Assembly: GCA_963693285.1 (NCBI GenBank)
Contig: OY848928.1
Coordinates: 1,426,501 to 1,490,500, forward strand
Reading direction: 5' to 3'
DNA from: Xestospongia muta
Taxonomy: Eukaryota > Porifera > Demospongiae > Haplosclerida > Petrosiidae
DNA: 64,000 nt
How positions within the stretch are numbered: position 1 is the first letter of the stretch; every line of letters begins with the position of its first letter. The notes beneath the pieces are model-generated. The model was given only the letters and a program-made list of their open reading frames with translations, was not told the origin of the DNA and did no database searches. The translations under genes and the position numbers were made by a program. Shown here piece by piece: positions 35,589 through 48,500 of the stretch.

Positions 35589-37760
35589 ATGAGGTTTGTG
35601 TGGTTCTGCAAAGGGAGCAGGGGTGATGTCCAGCCTTTACTAGCAGTAATTCTAGGACTCCAGTAATGTAGTCTATTGATACAGTAATTGTAGGAAATAG
35701 CATAGATACAGGAGCAATACCTACGTACCACACATATAAATCTTTGTCTTTTCCAGTGATCAACATTCAGAGGACAAAGTGGTGCTAGTTTGTGAGCCAT
35801 CTACCTTAACTGGTTTAGAGACCCAGTTACTACAAGAGATGCATTGGTTGACTGTTCATCCATTACCCAAACCATGCGTCCATGCTGACAAGGTATGTTA
35901 TGTACACAAGTAATCTCTTGTAGCCAGCTCCTCCCCCAATCTTTTGAGGGAGGGGCTGGTATTGGAAGTTGTAGTGCCATCCTTTTTAAAATCTTTGGTA
36001 CTTCAATTTAGCCATGTTCTGCATATTACTTATATTTGAGATGTGAAATGATCAGCTAGGTAGAGGAGGTACAAGATAAATGGAAGCAGGAATTGCTTGA
36101 GAAAGAAGTCCAGAATTGTTTATCAGCAACAACATCTTATGGAGTTGTGGATGGAGTTCTGTTTAACTTGTTTAGCTTAGAAGGTTATTTTTTAGCACTG
36201 CATTTAAAGGTCCCGTGCATAGCACTCTCTCCATTCTTGATTACAAGGTATAATGTATATGTTAAGATTGTGTTAAGATTACAATAAGATTGCATTGTAA
36301 TTGTAGTGTCATGTTAACTTTGAAATGTGTTAAGTCTTGTCATACTCATCTAGACCTCCTCCAACAAATTTCAAATCACGTTTTATTAAAGAACATCCTC
36401 ATTTATATCAGAAATTAAAGGAAACTGACAAAGGTTGGTTAGTATCTTACATCTCTACTCATGATTATTATAATTATTTCAGTAATTGATATATTTTTGT
36501 AGTTGATTATTGTTTTATTTTTGATTTTCTTTTTTTATTAGGTCAGTTGTCTTACAAAGAAATTGATCATTGGATGTGGCGGCTCTTTCTCAATGACTTA
36601 TCAGAAGCTTGTGAAGCAGCTGGGTTGCCTTCGTTTCCCCTTCTCACATCATCTCCCTCTGAGCTCTCTCCTCCTTTGTTATTGTATGGAATAAGTCCTT
36701 CCATTGTTCAGCGTCAGCCATATTGGCCTGATAGTGTTCACTTGTGTGGTTTCTGGCAGCTGCCTTGTGGATGGGACTTACCAGTTTCAAAAACGTTACA
36801 AGAACTAGTTAAGCAGGTTAATGGAGAACTAGTTTATATTGGGTTTGGTTCAATGGAGGATTATGTGGAAGATTATTACTGGGAAAGATTATTAACTGTT
36901 TTAAATGAAGGTAATATGAAAATAGTATGTTGTGTTTATAAATCATTCATAGGAGTGGCTGCTGTTAATTAATTATATTGATCAAAGGGTTGACCTCTTC
37001 ATGGATAGTAATGGGTGTCCTTATAAAGGTGTAGTACCAGTCCCATTTGGTCTAATTCTGTTTTGTCTAAAGCTTTGACTTGTCTCAGTTTGTCTAAAGT
37101 CTTAAACGTATTGTTTTAAAGCCTTTGGTAATTTATTATTGTAATTATTTACTTTCTCTTGATCTCTCTTACAGTACTCACTACTTGTTCACTTCAAGGT
37201 ATTCTACAATGTCAATCTGATGGAGTGATACAGAAGACCTTTCATCGTATGTCATTGTCACCTTGCTCGTTAGTCCTGTGGTCTGGTCCAGCATCACATT
37301 CATGGTTATTTCAACAATGCAGAGTCATAGTTCATCATGGTGGGTGTGGCACATTAGTATCGAGCTTACTAGCAGGAAAACCTCAGGTAGAATGTAATGT
37401 ATTTATTAACAATATTATAAATATTTACAGCTGTACAATTTATGTAACTATTAAAGTCAATTTGCTGTGAATTTGAGGCTACCTCATGTTACCAGAGCTC
37501 AAAAATTTACGTCTCTTGTTTAGCTGATATGTCCTATATTATTTGATCAGGACTATTGGGGACAAGTGGTAGAGTGGAGAGGAGTTGGACGACTTTGTCA
37601 ATCACCTGTCAAATGGACAGTTACTGAATTATGTCAAGCGATAAAGAGTGTGTTATGTGAGAGTGTAGTTGGTGAAGCAGTGAAGTTAGGAGAACAACTG
37701 AGACATGAAGCTGGTGTGGAAAGAGCTGTAGAATTTATAAATGATATATTTAGGAAGTAG
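35589..37760 (+). CDS. GT28/UGT80-type glycosyltransferase
   Basis: Seven exons (35589-35662, 35757-35892, 36060-36247, 36354-36433, 36542-36910, 37175-37386, 37524-37760) sum to 432 codons in one frame with GT-AG introns. The N-terminus has KGSRGDVQPLLA (residues 8-19), the acceptor-domain signature of sterol and antibiotic glucosyltransferases. The C-terminal half has YIGFGSM, HHGGCGT and KPQLICPILFDQ, the nucleotide-sugar binding region of GT1/GT28 enzymes. At 431 residues it matches stand-alone bacterial- or fungal-type enzymes of this group. There is no membrane anchor, unlike animal ER UDP-glucuronosyltransferases. It probably transfers a sugar from a nucleotide sugar to a lipid or small molecule; the acceptor cannot be told. 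Most animals lack this subtype, so its phylogeny is of interest. It is divergent from AP-3 beta. Confidence 0.88.
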
Positions 37761-37844
37761 TAATTAATTAGTTAATTATTATTAGTATTATTAAAATTAA
37801 GGGGTGTGGTTGTCATAAACTTGACTTAATTTTAAGGGGTGATA

Positions 37845-39732
37845 ATGGCTCAACAACTAGAGGTCAAGGACGGAGATGTTATCTGGATGTCTGTAGGTCC
37901 AGGCTTCCCTAAATGGCCGTGCAAGGTGAACGTCTAATGATCCTTGACCTATTGATGTATGTTCTTTGATCCTTTGTTTGCACAGGTCTATGAAGTAGTA
38001 GATAATAAAAGTGCTAGTTTTGTATCATTTGGAGACCATGTAGAGTGAGTTGAGTAATTTTACAATAATACAAGTAAACATTTTTAGAAGGGAAGCTTTA
38101 GGAATGACAATGCCAAAAGGAAAGAAACAAACTAGAGATGAATATATAAATTATAATAATATTAGTAACCCTACATTAGTAACCAATCAAGATAATTCTT
38201 TAATATGATTCTGGGCATATGCTAACTGTATAACAGTGTCAATATTAGTATTACATTTTTTCAATCCTGGATGCATTAATGTCACTGAAGAAACAAGATA
38301 CAGTGTTTAAGTTGTAGTCCTTAAATGTTTTCCTCAAATTAATGTTTGGCTACATGTGTAGGGTATGTATGGCTTTGTGTATCCTTTTTTATCTTGTTTT
38401 TTTTAATGATTATTGATTTGTTCAAAATTTTACTTGAAAATGAGCCTGTTGTCTTATGTAGTAACTGAATATTAACAATTATTTATATTATTTATATTGT
38501 TTTTAGATAATATCTATGTTTTTATTTAGCTACCCAAACAAGAAAATCAGTAAATTTATCAAATTTACTGAGGACAAAGGTTCATTTGTCACTACTGGAA
38601 GAAAGAAACTTCGATCCAGTAATAATAATTATAGTTGTTAACTTGTTATGATAATTATGTTTTGAATTCTCTCCCTCCCTCCCTCCCCTTTCCCTTTTTA
38701 GAAAAACAAGACTTAGATCTGTTTGAGACAGCTATCAAGGAAGCGGTAGATTATATTCATGCTAATATAGATCCAGATTTTCAGCTCCAAGAATTAGATG
38801 CTAGCTTCAATGTCTCTTCATCTTCGTTAAATTCTTCCATGGACATCTCAAAGACTTCTATTGAACATACTCCATCAATAACCAACTCTTCAAGAAAAAG
38901 AACAAGGAAGTCGCCTCAAGTGTCTGCAAAGAAATACTGTTCAGCATCCCAGACGTCTGAATCAACACCTTTAGATACTTGTACATTAGATAATGAGGAT
39001 GCTAATGTGTTGACTCCTTATCGTAAACGATCTTTCAGAGGTCAGAGTTCACCTGATTTGAAATCTTCTCCACAACAGTCATTTTCTGAAGGTGAGGTGT
39101 CAGTAGCGATGGACTGTTTTCTTAAAACGCCAACTTCAGAAAGTTTTAGTCACAATAACCAACCAAGTACAGAACTCTCTGATAGTTCACCTCAATGTAA
39201 TATTTCTTCAACTCCTTTCAATACATCAGCCTGTCATGAGACTGAGACCTGTTCTACTTATCAGTCTGAAACATCAGATTACAAGATTGATGCCTCACAT
39301 GAAACAAAAGTATCAGATTGCCAGCCTGAGATCTCACAGGAATCTAAAGTATCAGTTTACCAGCCTGAGACCTCACAGGAAACTGAAGTATCAGTTTACC
39401 AGCCTGAGACCTCACAGGAAACTGAAGTATCAGATTACCAGCCTGAGACCTCACAGGAAACTAAAGTATCAGATTACCAGCCTGAGACCTCTGATCATGA
39501 ACAAAAGATTTCAGTTCCTGAATCTGAGACCTTAAATGTTCATACCGAAACTTCTGCGGACAAAACAAATGTTAATACTGAATCAGTAGATGAATCTACA
39601 ACACTAGAGAGTACTGCAAATTCTGCAAGTGTTTCTCCTGTTCCCGATATACCAGTTGAAAGTGAAAGTGATGATGACTTGCCTCAAGTAGATTTTTCAG
39701 GCCAAAACTGGACACGTATGTCGTTTTATTTT

Positions 39733-39819
<87 letters not shown>

Positions 39820-40276
39820 TATATACATATAGTATTAATGATATAATGTATCTTTTGTTTAATGTAGCTGCAAGTATAAAACCTAATGATATTATCTGGG
39901 CAAAATATGAAAAATATCCATATTGGCCAGCCTTGGTAAGTTATAAAGGAATAATAGATATTTTTAATGGACATAATGTCAGTATTCAAACATTGCAGTT
40001 AGTTTTCGAAGTGTGTGTTTCTTGAATTTTCACACACACTTCAAAGCATAAATGATTTGATGTGTCATGTTCTCCTGTAGGTTGATACTATTAACACAAA
40101 AAGGAAAAGAGTGCGTGTGTTTTTTCTTGGATGGCCTGATAAAGTTTCGTAAGTCAAAACAATTTTTAAAGACTGTGCCAGTTTAAGATTGTAAAGTACA
40201 GACATTTATTGTTTATTAAAACTAAAGAGGATAAAGTATATTATGATCGCATTTTACTTTGAATCTCAACCATATT

Positions 40277-40318
<42 letters not shown>

Positions 40319-41797
40319 AATTCCTTTTAATTATATATATACCAAATCTAAGAAGAATTTGGCAGCCTTCAATTATCAGAACACAGAAAAATTTAAGGTT
40401 AGTGCACTGAGTGACTAGTTGTTTTAATAATATATTGTTTAGCACGAGAGCAGTGAACAACTGGATAAATTAAATATAAGAGATGCATTTAATTTGGCTT
40501 TGAATGAGGCAGATCAACTACATCTAAGGAGAGAGAACAAAGGTTAGATATATAATAAGTACATCTGTTACTTCAATGACAATGTTCAGTTTTTGATCTT
40601 TATTTAAATGTGTATTGTTCTGACTTTTACTTGATAGAAATTGATGGTCCTCCAGAATTGCAATATAAGTTGATTAGTCAAAGACGGCCATTAGTAAATG
40701 CTTTGGAACTATAATGATAAATGATAAATCACTCTCTCTCCCCCTAGAATGCTTTTGAAAGCATGAATTCACCCTCCAAGCCTACAAGGATGATATCACC
40801 TAAAAGTGATAGTAAGGAGAACGTAAATATAATATATTAATTGTTTCTTCTCATACAGACAAACCTAAAGTATCTGTTTTTGGCTATGATATCAGTAGTA
40901 CACAGAAGGAGCTCTGGGGAGACAACAAAGATGATGATCAAGATGATGTTAGTGGAGATTGGGATGATGAAGAGGATGACACTGAAGACACAAGGTATAT
41001 AGCTATGGACAAATAGATGCATCTCTCTCTCTCTCTCCATTAGCTTACCTTACTGTTTCACGCACATTAAAGAACAATTTGAACAATTTAAGGTAAAAAG
41101 AAATGACAAAAGAGTATTTTGGCAATGAATGCCATCATGAATTATACTAAGTTATTTGAGATTCTACCTTTGTTGTATTTCTTCTTGCCAAGTCAGAGTA
41201 TTTTATTTTCTCTCTTGCTTACTGTAGCCTGAACTTGAGAAAATATGTAGTGGTGAAATTTATTCTGAACTGCATCAAATTTTTACAACTGGACTAAGTA
41301 AAGAGAGAGGAGCTATGAAATACCAGGAGAAATATGGCCCAGCTGATCACCTGTCAAATAAGAAGGCAAGTTGGGAGAGGATGTACAATGTTATTAGTAA
41401 ATGCATATTATGGTAAGACTTTACTAATTTTCTGATGACTGGTCCAGAAAGACATCTACATTATAAATATATCAATGTTCTGTTGTAGAGGAATATCCCT
41501 ATATAATATAGCTTTAATTAAGTTTTTATCCAATATTATTATTGAAAATAAAATGAAATTTGGCTGTTTTAGAAAATGGAGCTATTCTATATTCTAGAAG
41601 ACATCACAGTGAAAGCATTTGATGGCCAACGAAACTTTTCTTATGTATACGATGTTCTTCTCCCTGAGGTAGTAGCATCATGTTATCTCAATTGATTTCT
41701 TCCTTTTTAATACACGCAGGCTATGGCAAGAACTATTAGTGCGATTGATAAATGCTCACTAGAAGATGCTTGGAAAAAACTACACAAGATAGATTAA
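37845..41797 (+). CDS. Two-PWWP-module chromatin protein
   Basis: Fifteen exons from ATG at 37845 to TAA at 41795-41797 sum to 725 codons in frame. The first module (DVIWMSVGPGFPKWPCKV, residues ~11-28) and the second (DIIWAKYEKYPYWPALV, exons at 39868 and 40081) are PWWP domains, which bind methylated histone H3 tails and DNA. Between them a large Ser/Thr-rich exon (38702-39715) has basic RKRTRKS patches and a tandem 13-residue repeat. After the second PWWP come an acidic Asp/Glu stretch and a helical C-terminus. The overall plan recalls PWWP3A/MUM1, but I am not sure of orthology. The intron after 41365 uses a GC donor (AAG|GCAAGT). A 90-base AT microsatellite sits in intron 4. A nuclear, chromatin-associated role is inferred. 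Confidence 0.85.
39290..39490 (+). repeat. 39-bp (13-residue) coding minisatellite
   Basis: Within the large exon of the PWWP gene, YQPETSQETEVSV-like units repeat about five times with few changes (E/K, V/D). Confidence 0.9.
39736..39831. repeat. (AT)n microsatellite in intron 4 of the PWWP gene
   Basis: More than 40 AT dinucleotides with only two or three ATAC interruptions. Confidence 0.97.
40277..40318. repeat. (CT)n at an intron 3' end in the PWWP gene
   Basis: About 40 bases of CT run directly into the CAG acceptor of the exon at 40319, acting as its polypyrimidine tract. Confidence 0.95.
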
Positions 41798-42490
41798 TAT
41801 AATACACATCATCATTAAGAAATTACTTAATATGACTTTCAGATGACTGGGTTTTTTTCTAAGGTATATCATAGCAAATTTTATACTATTATGATCCCCT
41901 CAAGTTCTTTACGATTAATACTATTTTTCATACTGATCTTGCAAAAGCAGATTATGATAGAAATAAAATTAGTAAACAGACTCGAGTACTTTATATATGA
42001 CATTAGCCCAATCAACATTGTATGCTGTGTGCGCTAAATATGAACATGATAGTAGGATTACTAGGTCCCAATGTTAAACCTAGGACATAATAGAACCACA
42101 TAACGTAACAGTAAAGTGGTTGTTAATGTATATTCTTTGGAAAGTAGTCATAATAGGTCACTACAGGATACAGATCTAGACATTGCATTTAGCGTAACAC
42201 TAGTTATATTAGTAAAATAATATATATGATCTGAACTGTTCGTACAAAAATACTGGGTACAATAATTTAAGTAGCAAGCTAACAAAATTATATGTACAGT
42301 AACACAAAATCAACAGGACAGCCTTTCTTCAAAATACATTAAATTTAATGTAACTATTATTATACATGTGTTCAGCTAATACATGATACAAAAATTTGAC
42401 TGAACAAGAAAAGGTCATGTCATGGTCGTGCAATATTTAATTACTAAGTGTACTACAGCAAAAATTATCATTACGCTAACAGCTTGAAGT
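41798..42490. other. Convergent 3' ends, PWWP gene and endophilin
   Basis: AT-rich sequence between two convergent stops. It probably contains both 3' untranslated regions. No exon or repeat seen. Confidence 0.5.
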
Positions 42491-43428
42491 TCAAAGTGGT
42501 ACGACAATCTCCACATAATTCTTTGGAAAGAATCCGCAGTCTCCTTGAAATTCTCCCTCCAACCAATTCTCATCTATCTCACTAGTTAAATTAATCATGT
42601 CACCTTCATTAAAACCTAACTCTCCCTCGTTCTCTGGCTCAAAGTCATAAAGTGCTCGACAACAAGGTTTGGATGGTTTCCTTGAGCTGCTACTAGGCTT
42701 TGGAGGAGAGTATGCAGGAGGTGGATTAACATCATCATCAGAAGAACCACCCTAATATATAATAACATATATAATATTAGGAATGATTTATGTATTGTAA
42801 CATAGTAAATTTGTTAATATTATTTGCTCTTAGTGAAAGTGACTGTTGACAAAGTGTTATCATTGAAACTATAACAATACAAATGATAAGTAATGTTAAT
42901 TGGTTACAGATGTACATTTAATGTTACTAGAACTGTGTGTTCTTACCCTGTAAGCTGAGGTAGGTTGACGAATAATAGGCTTGGGTTTATATTGGCGAGG
43001 GGCACGAGAAGAAGCCTGCGAAATACGGTCACCAAGTGTCGAGTGTAGTCCCTCCAAGACCTCACAACATTGACGATGATAGTCAAGAAGAGCCTCAACA
43101 AAAGCATCCAATTGAGTCACTTGTTCAACCTATTGGACAGAATAGAAGATGCTACAATGACAAGACATGTCACCTACATCTGAGTCTAGAAGATTCATCA
43201 TGCCCTCTTCTGCTAACTGTTTTGACTCTTCAAACTTCTCCAATGCCATACCAATCTCATCGTCAGTAATAGTTGATCCTATAACACATACAAAAGACTT
43301 AATTACATGTGACATATAATGATAGTATGTGAAATGTAAAGATGGGATGTCTCTACCTTTAGCTTGTCTCCTCCTTTTTGCATCATAATCTAGACGACGA
43401 CCGGACATCTTTTTACGATGATGCTGAG

Positions 43429-43459
<31 letters not shown>

Positions 43460-45381
43460 TATTTAGAAACAATACAAACAATGCACTAACCATAATCTCT
43501 TTAATGTCTTTCTGTAGCAATCCTGTCAATGGATCAAGGAAGTTAGCTTTAGCATTCAAATCCTACAAAAACACATTAATATCATGACAATGTTGTGTAT
43601 GACTACATGTGGTAGTTACTAACCAAAGCATCTTTAATGTCTGACAATTGTTTCATGGCGTCTCCACCATCCATCAATGCAATACCTGTTAATAAAGACA
43701 AAATAATAGATTAGCATATTACCTTTGTAGAAGTTTGTACCATACATGTACATGTAGACATATGACCTTTGTACTATACATGTACATGTATACATATGAC
43801 ATAACATCTATATGTACATACAACCTTTGTACCAGAGTGTTATATCATCAGGATGTGTGCATCCTATCATAACTAACCAAAGTTAGAATCATCTCCTAAT
43901 TCAGATCCAACTTTAAGCATCATTTCACCCAAGGCTCCTTCAGGTTGAGCAGAAGCTGATTTATTTTTACTACTAACAGCCATTCTTAATCGAGCAGCTG
44001 CATGAGAAAGAGAATGTACTCAATTCATTACAAAGATACAATCTGTCAATTACCTACATTCCTCAAGAAATGAGGTGTGTTATGGTTATGTCATAATTAT
44101 TAATTAAAATTACACTAACCAGGGTTAGGTTGTAAGAACTCTTTTGTTTTCGATATTATACCTTCAACAGCAATTACTGTACCGTCAGTTTTCTAACAAC
44201 ATATAAAATTTTAAAAATCTTTAAAACTTTATTATACAATAATATATTGAGTAAAGTCATCAATAAAATTCGTTAATATTCATATACTCCAATATGACCA
44301 TATATGTCCATAACTCTAGAGTCAGACCTATGAATATTATTTAACACATTTTATACATGGTAATATTCCTAATATAGATTTGCTGTACAGAAATCACTAA
44401 AGGTGAATTCAATACATGACATTTAAAACATGAGGGGCCAAAAGAGCAAGAAATCCTTGTACGATAATGGAAAGAAAAACTTGAACAATTTTGCAAAGAT
44501 GTGAGACTAATGTTTATAAGAGAAAGGATGACCATTGAGAAAGAGTTAAAAATAAACTTAGTATGAGACAAAGGTTTATTTCTGTGACTCTTAATTATAG
44601 CTACTATGAATGTTGATATACAAATAACTGCTTGTTTAATTGATGAGCTCTTTATGAGCTAAGGGTTAAAACATTTGCATTATAACTAATATACTAGAGT
44701 ATTTGGCCATTATACAAACTATAGTGTCACATGACATTCAACTCCTGTTATGTTTACATGACACAGCAAAACTAATACTAACACGACATTACAGACAAGC
44801 TTTATCTACCAATGGAAACATCAATTATATCCATATATGTAAACACTCACTCTTTCAAGTTCCCTATAATCATCATCTAATGGGGTCCCTTCATCTTTGC
44901 CTGTTTTCTCAATCATATACTAGAGAAGAAGAGAATAATGATATAATTAATAGATCGTTTGATAAACAAAAGAGTAACGAAGAGCTTCAAACCAAGACAT
45001 GTTAAATGTCAGTACACACTTCTAATAAGCTAAGTTCAGTATAATAGTTAGCTTAGCCATTAGAGTAGGAATTAAAATACAATTACTCCACTATTTAATC
45101 ATTACTGATGTCATTGTATATATGTGTGTGTGTGTTTGTTAAGTAGTAGCAACAGTCACACTTCTATATTAAACATTTATTACAATAATGTGTAATACAG
45201 GGTACAAGTATATAATCTAATTTGTTATTAAAAGACTACTAGCTTTGTCAAACTTTTAACACTTCAATCAATATTCTTTATATACTGCTATTCCAGTATT
45301 CTGAGTGCATTTAAAGTTCTATACAAGAAAACGTACCTGAGAGACTTTGTTATATTGCTTCTTTAAGCCGGTAAGTGACAT
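42491..45381 (-). CDS. SH3GL: Endophilin A (BAR-SH3 protein)
   Basis: A membrane-curving protein of clathrin-mediated endocytosis; it senses and tubulates membrane with its N-BAR domain and recruits dynamin and synaptojanin through SH3. The minus-strand start (45379-45381) encodes [15 protein letters not shown], as in animal endophilin A. Following exons give the BAR domain ([18 protein letters not shown] near 43.4 kb, [20 protein letters not shown] near 43.2 kb, [20 protein letters not shown] near 43.1 kb). The last exon (42491-42750) has a Pro-rich linker and the SH3 domain ([20 protein letters not shown], then [14 protein letters not shown] at the stop). About ten exons; some small middle exons are only approximately placed. 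There is a single gene here, where vertebrates have three paralogues. Confidence 0.95.
43728..43850. repeat. Short tandem repeat in an endophilin intron
   Basis: Two to three imperfect copies of a ~45-base unit containing ACCTTTGTAC and TACATGTACATGTA, itself palindromic. Confidence 0.75.
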
Positions 45382-45826
45382 GATTCGGATCTACAGCAAA
45401 AAACGCGACACAATGAAATTAAAATAGCTGGATGGGTGGAGTTACTTAGTACAGTCTTACATGGAAATGTACGCGTTAGTTCTAGACATACCTTGTAGGC
45501 GCACCGAATTTGTAGCAATTATCTCCTTATTGTAGAATCGTAACGTCTGATCCCTAGGACAAGATGAGATTATAGCAACAACTTTAGTCCTGCGATACTT
45601 CTAAAAATTAATAGACAATTCTCAAAACGCATAAGATCACGTGATTAATCTCACACGAGGCACTCCCTTTAAAGGGCATAATAATTAACAATAATAATTA
45701 TTATTGAAAGTAAAATATATTCTATTTGTTATATACACACATAATTAAATAGATAATAATTATTACGAGATTGTAAAGATACAGTCCACAAACAAAATTG
45801 ATGATAAAGTTATAAACAATGATGTT
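45382..45826. promoter_or_regulatory. Endophilin upstream region with a CACGTG palindrome
   Basis: The word AGATCACGTGATTA lies at about 45634-45647, 250 bases upstream of the endophilin start. The same 14 bases occur upstream of INTS14. The rest is AT-rich and also holds the 3' flank of FKBP8. Confidence 0.5.
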
Positions 45827-48238
45827 CTATTTCCGATACTTTGAAATCAAAGCTATTCCCACAGCAAATGCAGCGACAATACTTGCTCCTAATAGCAAGC
45901 CTTTCCAACCCTATCAATACATTCGTTAATGATAATTTCTCAATAGATTGAAAATAAACATTTGTAATAGTAAACGTATTGGTGAATACTTCAGTAGAGA
46001 CTATATTAACAATGAATGACCAACTGACTTACCCATGATGATGATTTTGAGTTAGACGGTAAGGTTATGGGTGTGGTCTTGCTATTAGATGATGATGATG
46101 GAGAAAGGTGTGCATTTTGAGCCATCATTCTTCTATATAAAGCCCTCTCTTGTCCTCGTTCTTGATCTCTCTTACGAAGTGCTTTCTGAAGTTCAGCTTG
46201 AATAGCCTAAAATGCAGCAGACAAGAAAGCATCACTTTGAAACTAACCATCCCTCATATTTATTTACTACCTTTTCATCAGGACTAAGATCGGAGGCTTT
46301 TTGTAGATTAGTTACTGCCTTATCAAGCTCTCCTTTAATAAGGTATACTTTACCACAACGATAAAGAGCCTTGACGTTTTCTGGCTCAAACTTTAATACC
46401 TCTTCAACAGATGACAACGCTTCTTCATACATCTCTACCTAGAGAGAGTGAACCACAAAAACGTTGACTGTCTATATTAAATAAATGATTCTACTTTAAG
46501 TTGAGCAGCTGCTAAATTATTGAGACATCTTATCCACAAATCAGCTATTTCAGGTGAGAATTCTACTACTTGTTGCTGAGAGAGAGGGGACAAGGAGAGA
46601 CAAAGGAAAGAAAAAGAGCAAGGAAAGAAGAGAAAGGATGATTATAATATACAAATGATCAATTGACTTACTTCTTGTCTGTAAGTTCTAATGATTTCTA
46701 CAGCTCTACAAAAATATAATAATATCTAGTATATGTATATAAGTTAAATTCTGTGCAAAGAGACATTATGTACTACAACCTATAATTTTCAATATTAGTG
46801 TTGTACTCTAACCTGCTGTATGAATGTACAGCTTGAGGAAACTCCTTTCTTTGAAAAAGATCATTGCCACGCCCTCGTTTTTTGTTACTATATAGTAACA
46901 AATGTAACAAGACAGCTAGTTATGTCAATTGTACTCACAGATAAGAGATTAGATCATTCTCAGAGATAGTAGTTATATCAAGTGGAGGATTAATCTCTAG
47001 TAATTCAAGTTCATACATTAGTGTAGACTCTGGGGGTATGTCAGGAGACCTATGGGAGACAATGATATTAAACAGTTTTGTTAAATAGAGTTATTCCAAA
47101 CAACATATTGTCTACCTAATCAAATGAGACAACTGAATATATTTATGTAAACACAAGATAGTTTACACAAAACCATGACACAAATGTAAGAACTTAGTCT
47201 TCTTAGCTTCAAAATATACAACATAAGTATTATTCCATTTAAAGTGCATGTACACCAGTTATTATAATTGCTAAGCAAGTATAGAGATACTAACTTTCCA
47301 TATGATCCATAAGCATATCGGGCATCTGTCTTCATCTGACACACCTCTCCTTTCTCCATTAAACTAACAACAACATCCAGTGCTAATAGAAAGATTAATA
47401 TATTAATTATTAGCGAATATCAAGGGGCATCACCCACGGACCTTGTATGACATCACCGTCACCAAGAGTAAATGTTAAACCATTTTGTCTGTCTATAACT
47501 GTACCATTTGATAGGATACCACGAACTCGCATTTTAACTTGAGATTGAGGAGGCGGTCTTGTTAACACTCCTTCTCCAGCACGTACTACCTAATATGAAA
47601 TTAAAGTTGGAAATATAAAAAGTCTATCCTTGCCTCATTATCTAACCATTTGCCTATCTAACCAGCTGTCAAGAAACTATCTATTAATCCATCCATCCAT
47701 GCATCTATCCACCCACTTTCTTTAATAAGAATCCATTGCCAAGTACATCAATCCAATCCTTTGTGCCCTTCTCTCCCTCGTCAGAAGCACCATTAGTCCT
47801 CATTGTCTCCACAGACTCCGAAGATGGTCCTCCTGTAGAAGACTGGTACTCTGAGTTTGAAACTTGTTCATCTGGTTTTAAATCAGTTACTTCATTATTC
47901 TCACTCTCTTCTCCAATGGGTTCTAAATCATCGTGACCTGATGCTAGCTCTAGTTCAGGAGTATTTCTTTCAGCATTAGTATCACTTGACATGGTTAGTT
48001 CTGATGCAGACAATATACTTGTACCTAGAGCGTGTCCATTGGACTTACTCTCATTCAAGGGTGGGATTTCGACAGAGATATCGCTCGTAACGTGGGCTGA
48101 AGAAGAAGGTGTGTCTACCTCACCGGTTGTTTCCGTTTCACGAATGTCCATCTTCTCTCTCGTTGGTTTAGCTCCTTCCTCCTTAGTTGAAGTTTCTTGA
48201 AGTAATGAGCCGTTCACTATTGAGTTTGTGTCAGCCAT
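45827..48238 (-). CDS. FKBP8: FKBP8-type immunophilin with TPRs and C-terminal anchor
   Basis: Tail-anchored immunophilin of the mitochondrial/ER outer surface, which in vertebrates binds BCL-2, HSP90 and LC3. About ten minus-strand exons. Exon 1 (47717-48238) encodes an acidic, Ser/Glu-rich N-terminus ending DWIDVLGNGFLLKK, the start of the FKBP domain. It continues with KMRVRGILSNGTVID and FTLGDGDVIQG (~47.5 kb), SLMEKGEVCQM (~47.3 kb) and PDIPPESTLMYELELLEINP (~47.0 kb). The usual aromatic active-site residues are only partly kept, as in FKBP8 generally. TPR motifs follow (LWIRCLNNLAAAQLK near 46.5 kb, EPENVKALYRCGKVYLIKGE near 46.3 kb). The last exon ends in a single transmembrane helix (LLLGASIVAAFAVGIALI) with a KYRK tail. 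It is head-to-head with the unknown membrane-protein gene, 262 bases apart. Confidence 0.94.
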
Positions 48239-48500
48239 AAAAGCACAAAGAATTGACAGGTCAAAATGCTAGAAGACGCCAAGGCCGAGAGTTTCTTAAA
48301 TACTCCGCGTGTCGAATGATGTAGTAATGACAATTTCGACTAAAAACAATTTCTGAGCATATTTACGGTACACTTCCCTTTCAGCTGCACTACACTAAAG
48401 AGATTTTATGTTTTCAGTATGTTATTTTATGAAATTACTAAAATTAGTTTTATAAATTATCTCTCTTCTTTTCTTTTGTAGTAAAAACAATTGAACAAAA
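48239..48500. promoter_or_regulatory. Divergent promoter region FKBP8 / unknown membrane protein
   Basis: 262 bases between opposed start codons; no recognisable element. A probable 5' untranslated intron ending TTTGTAG lies just before 48481. Confidence 0.35.

Noticed and set aside
38090..38210. Extra exon of the PWWP gene (GMTMPKGKKQTRDEY)
   Set aside because: In the phase delivered by the previous exon it meets a stop, and skipping it gives a clean 725-codon frame.
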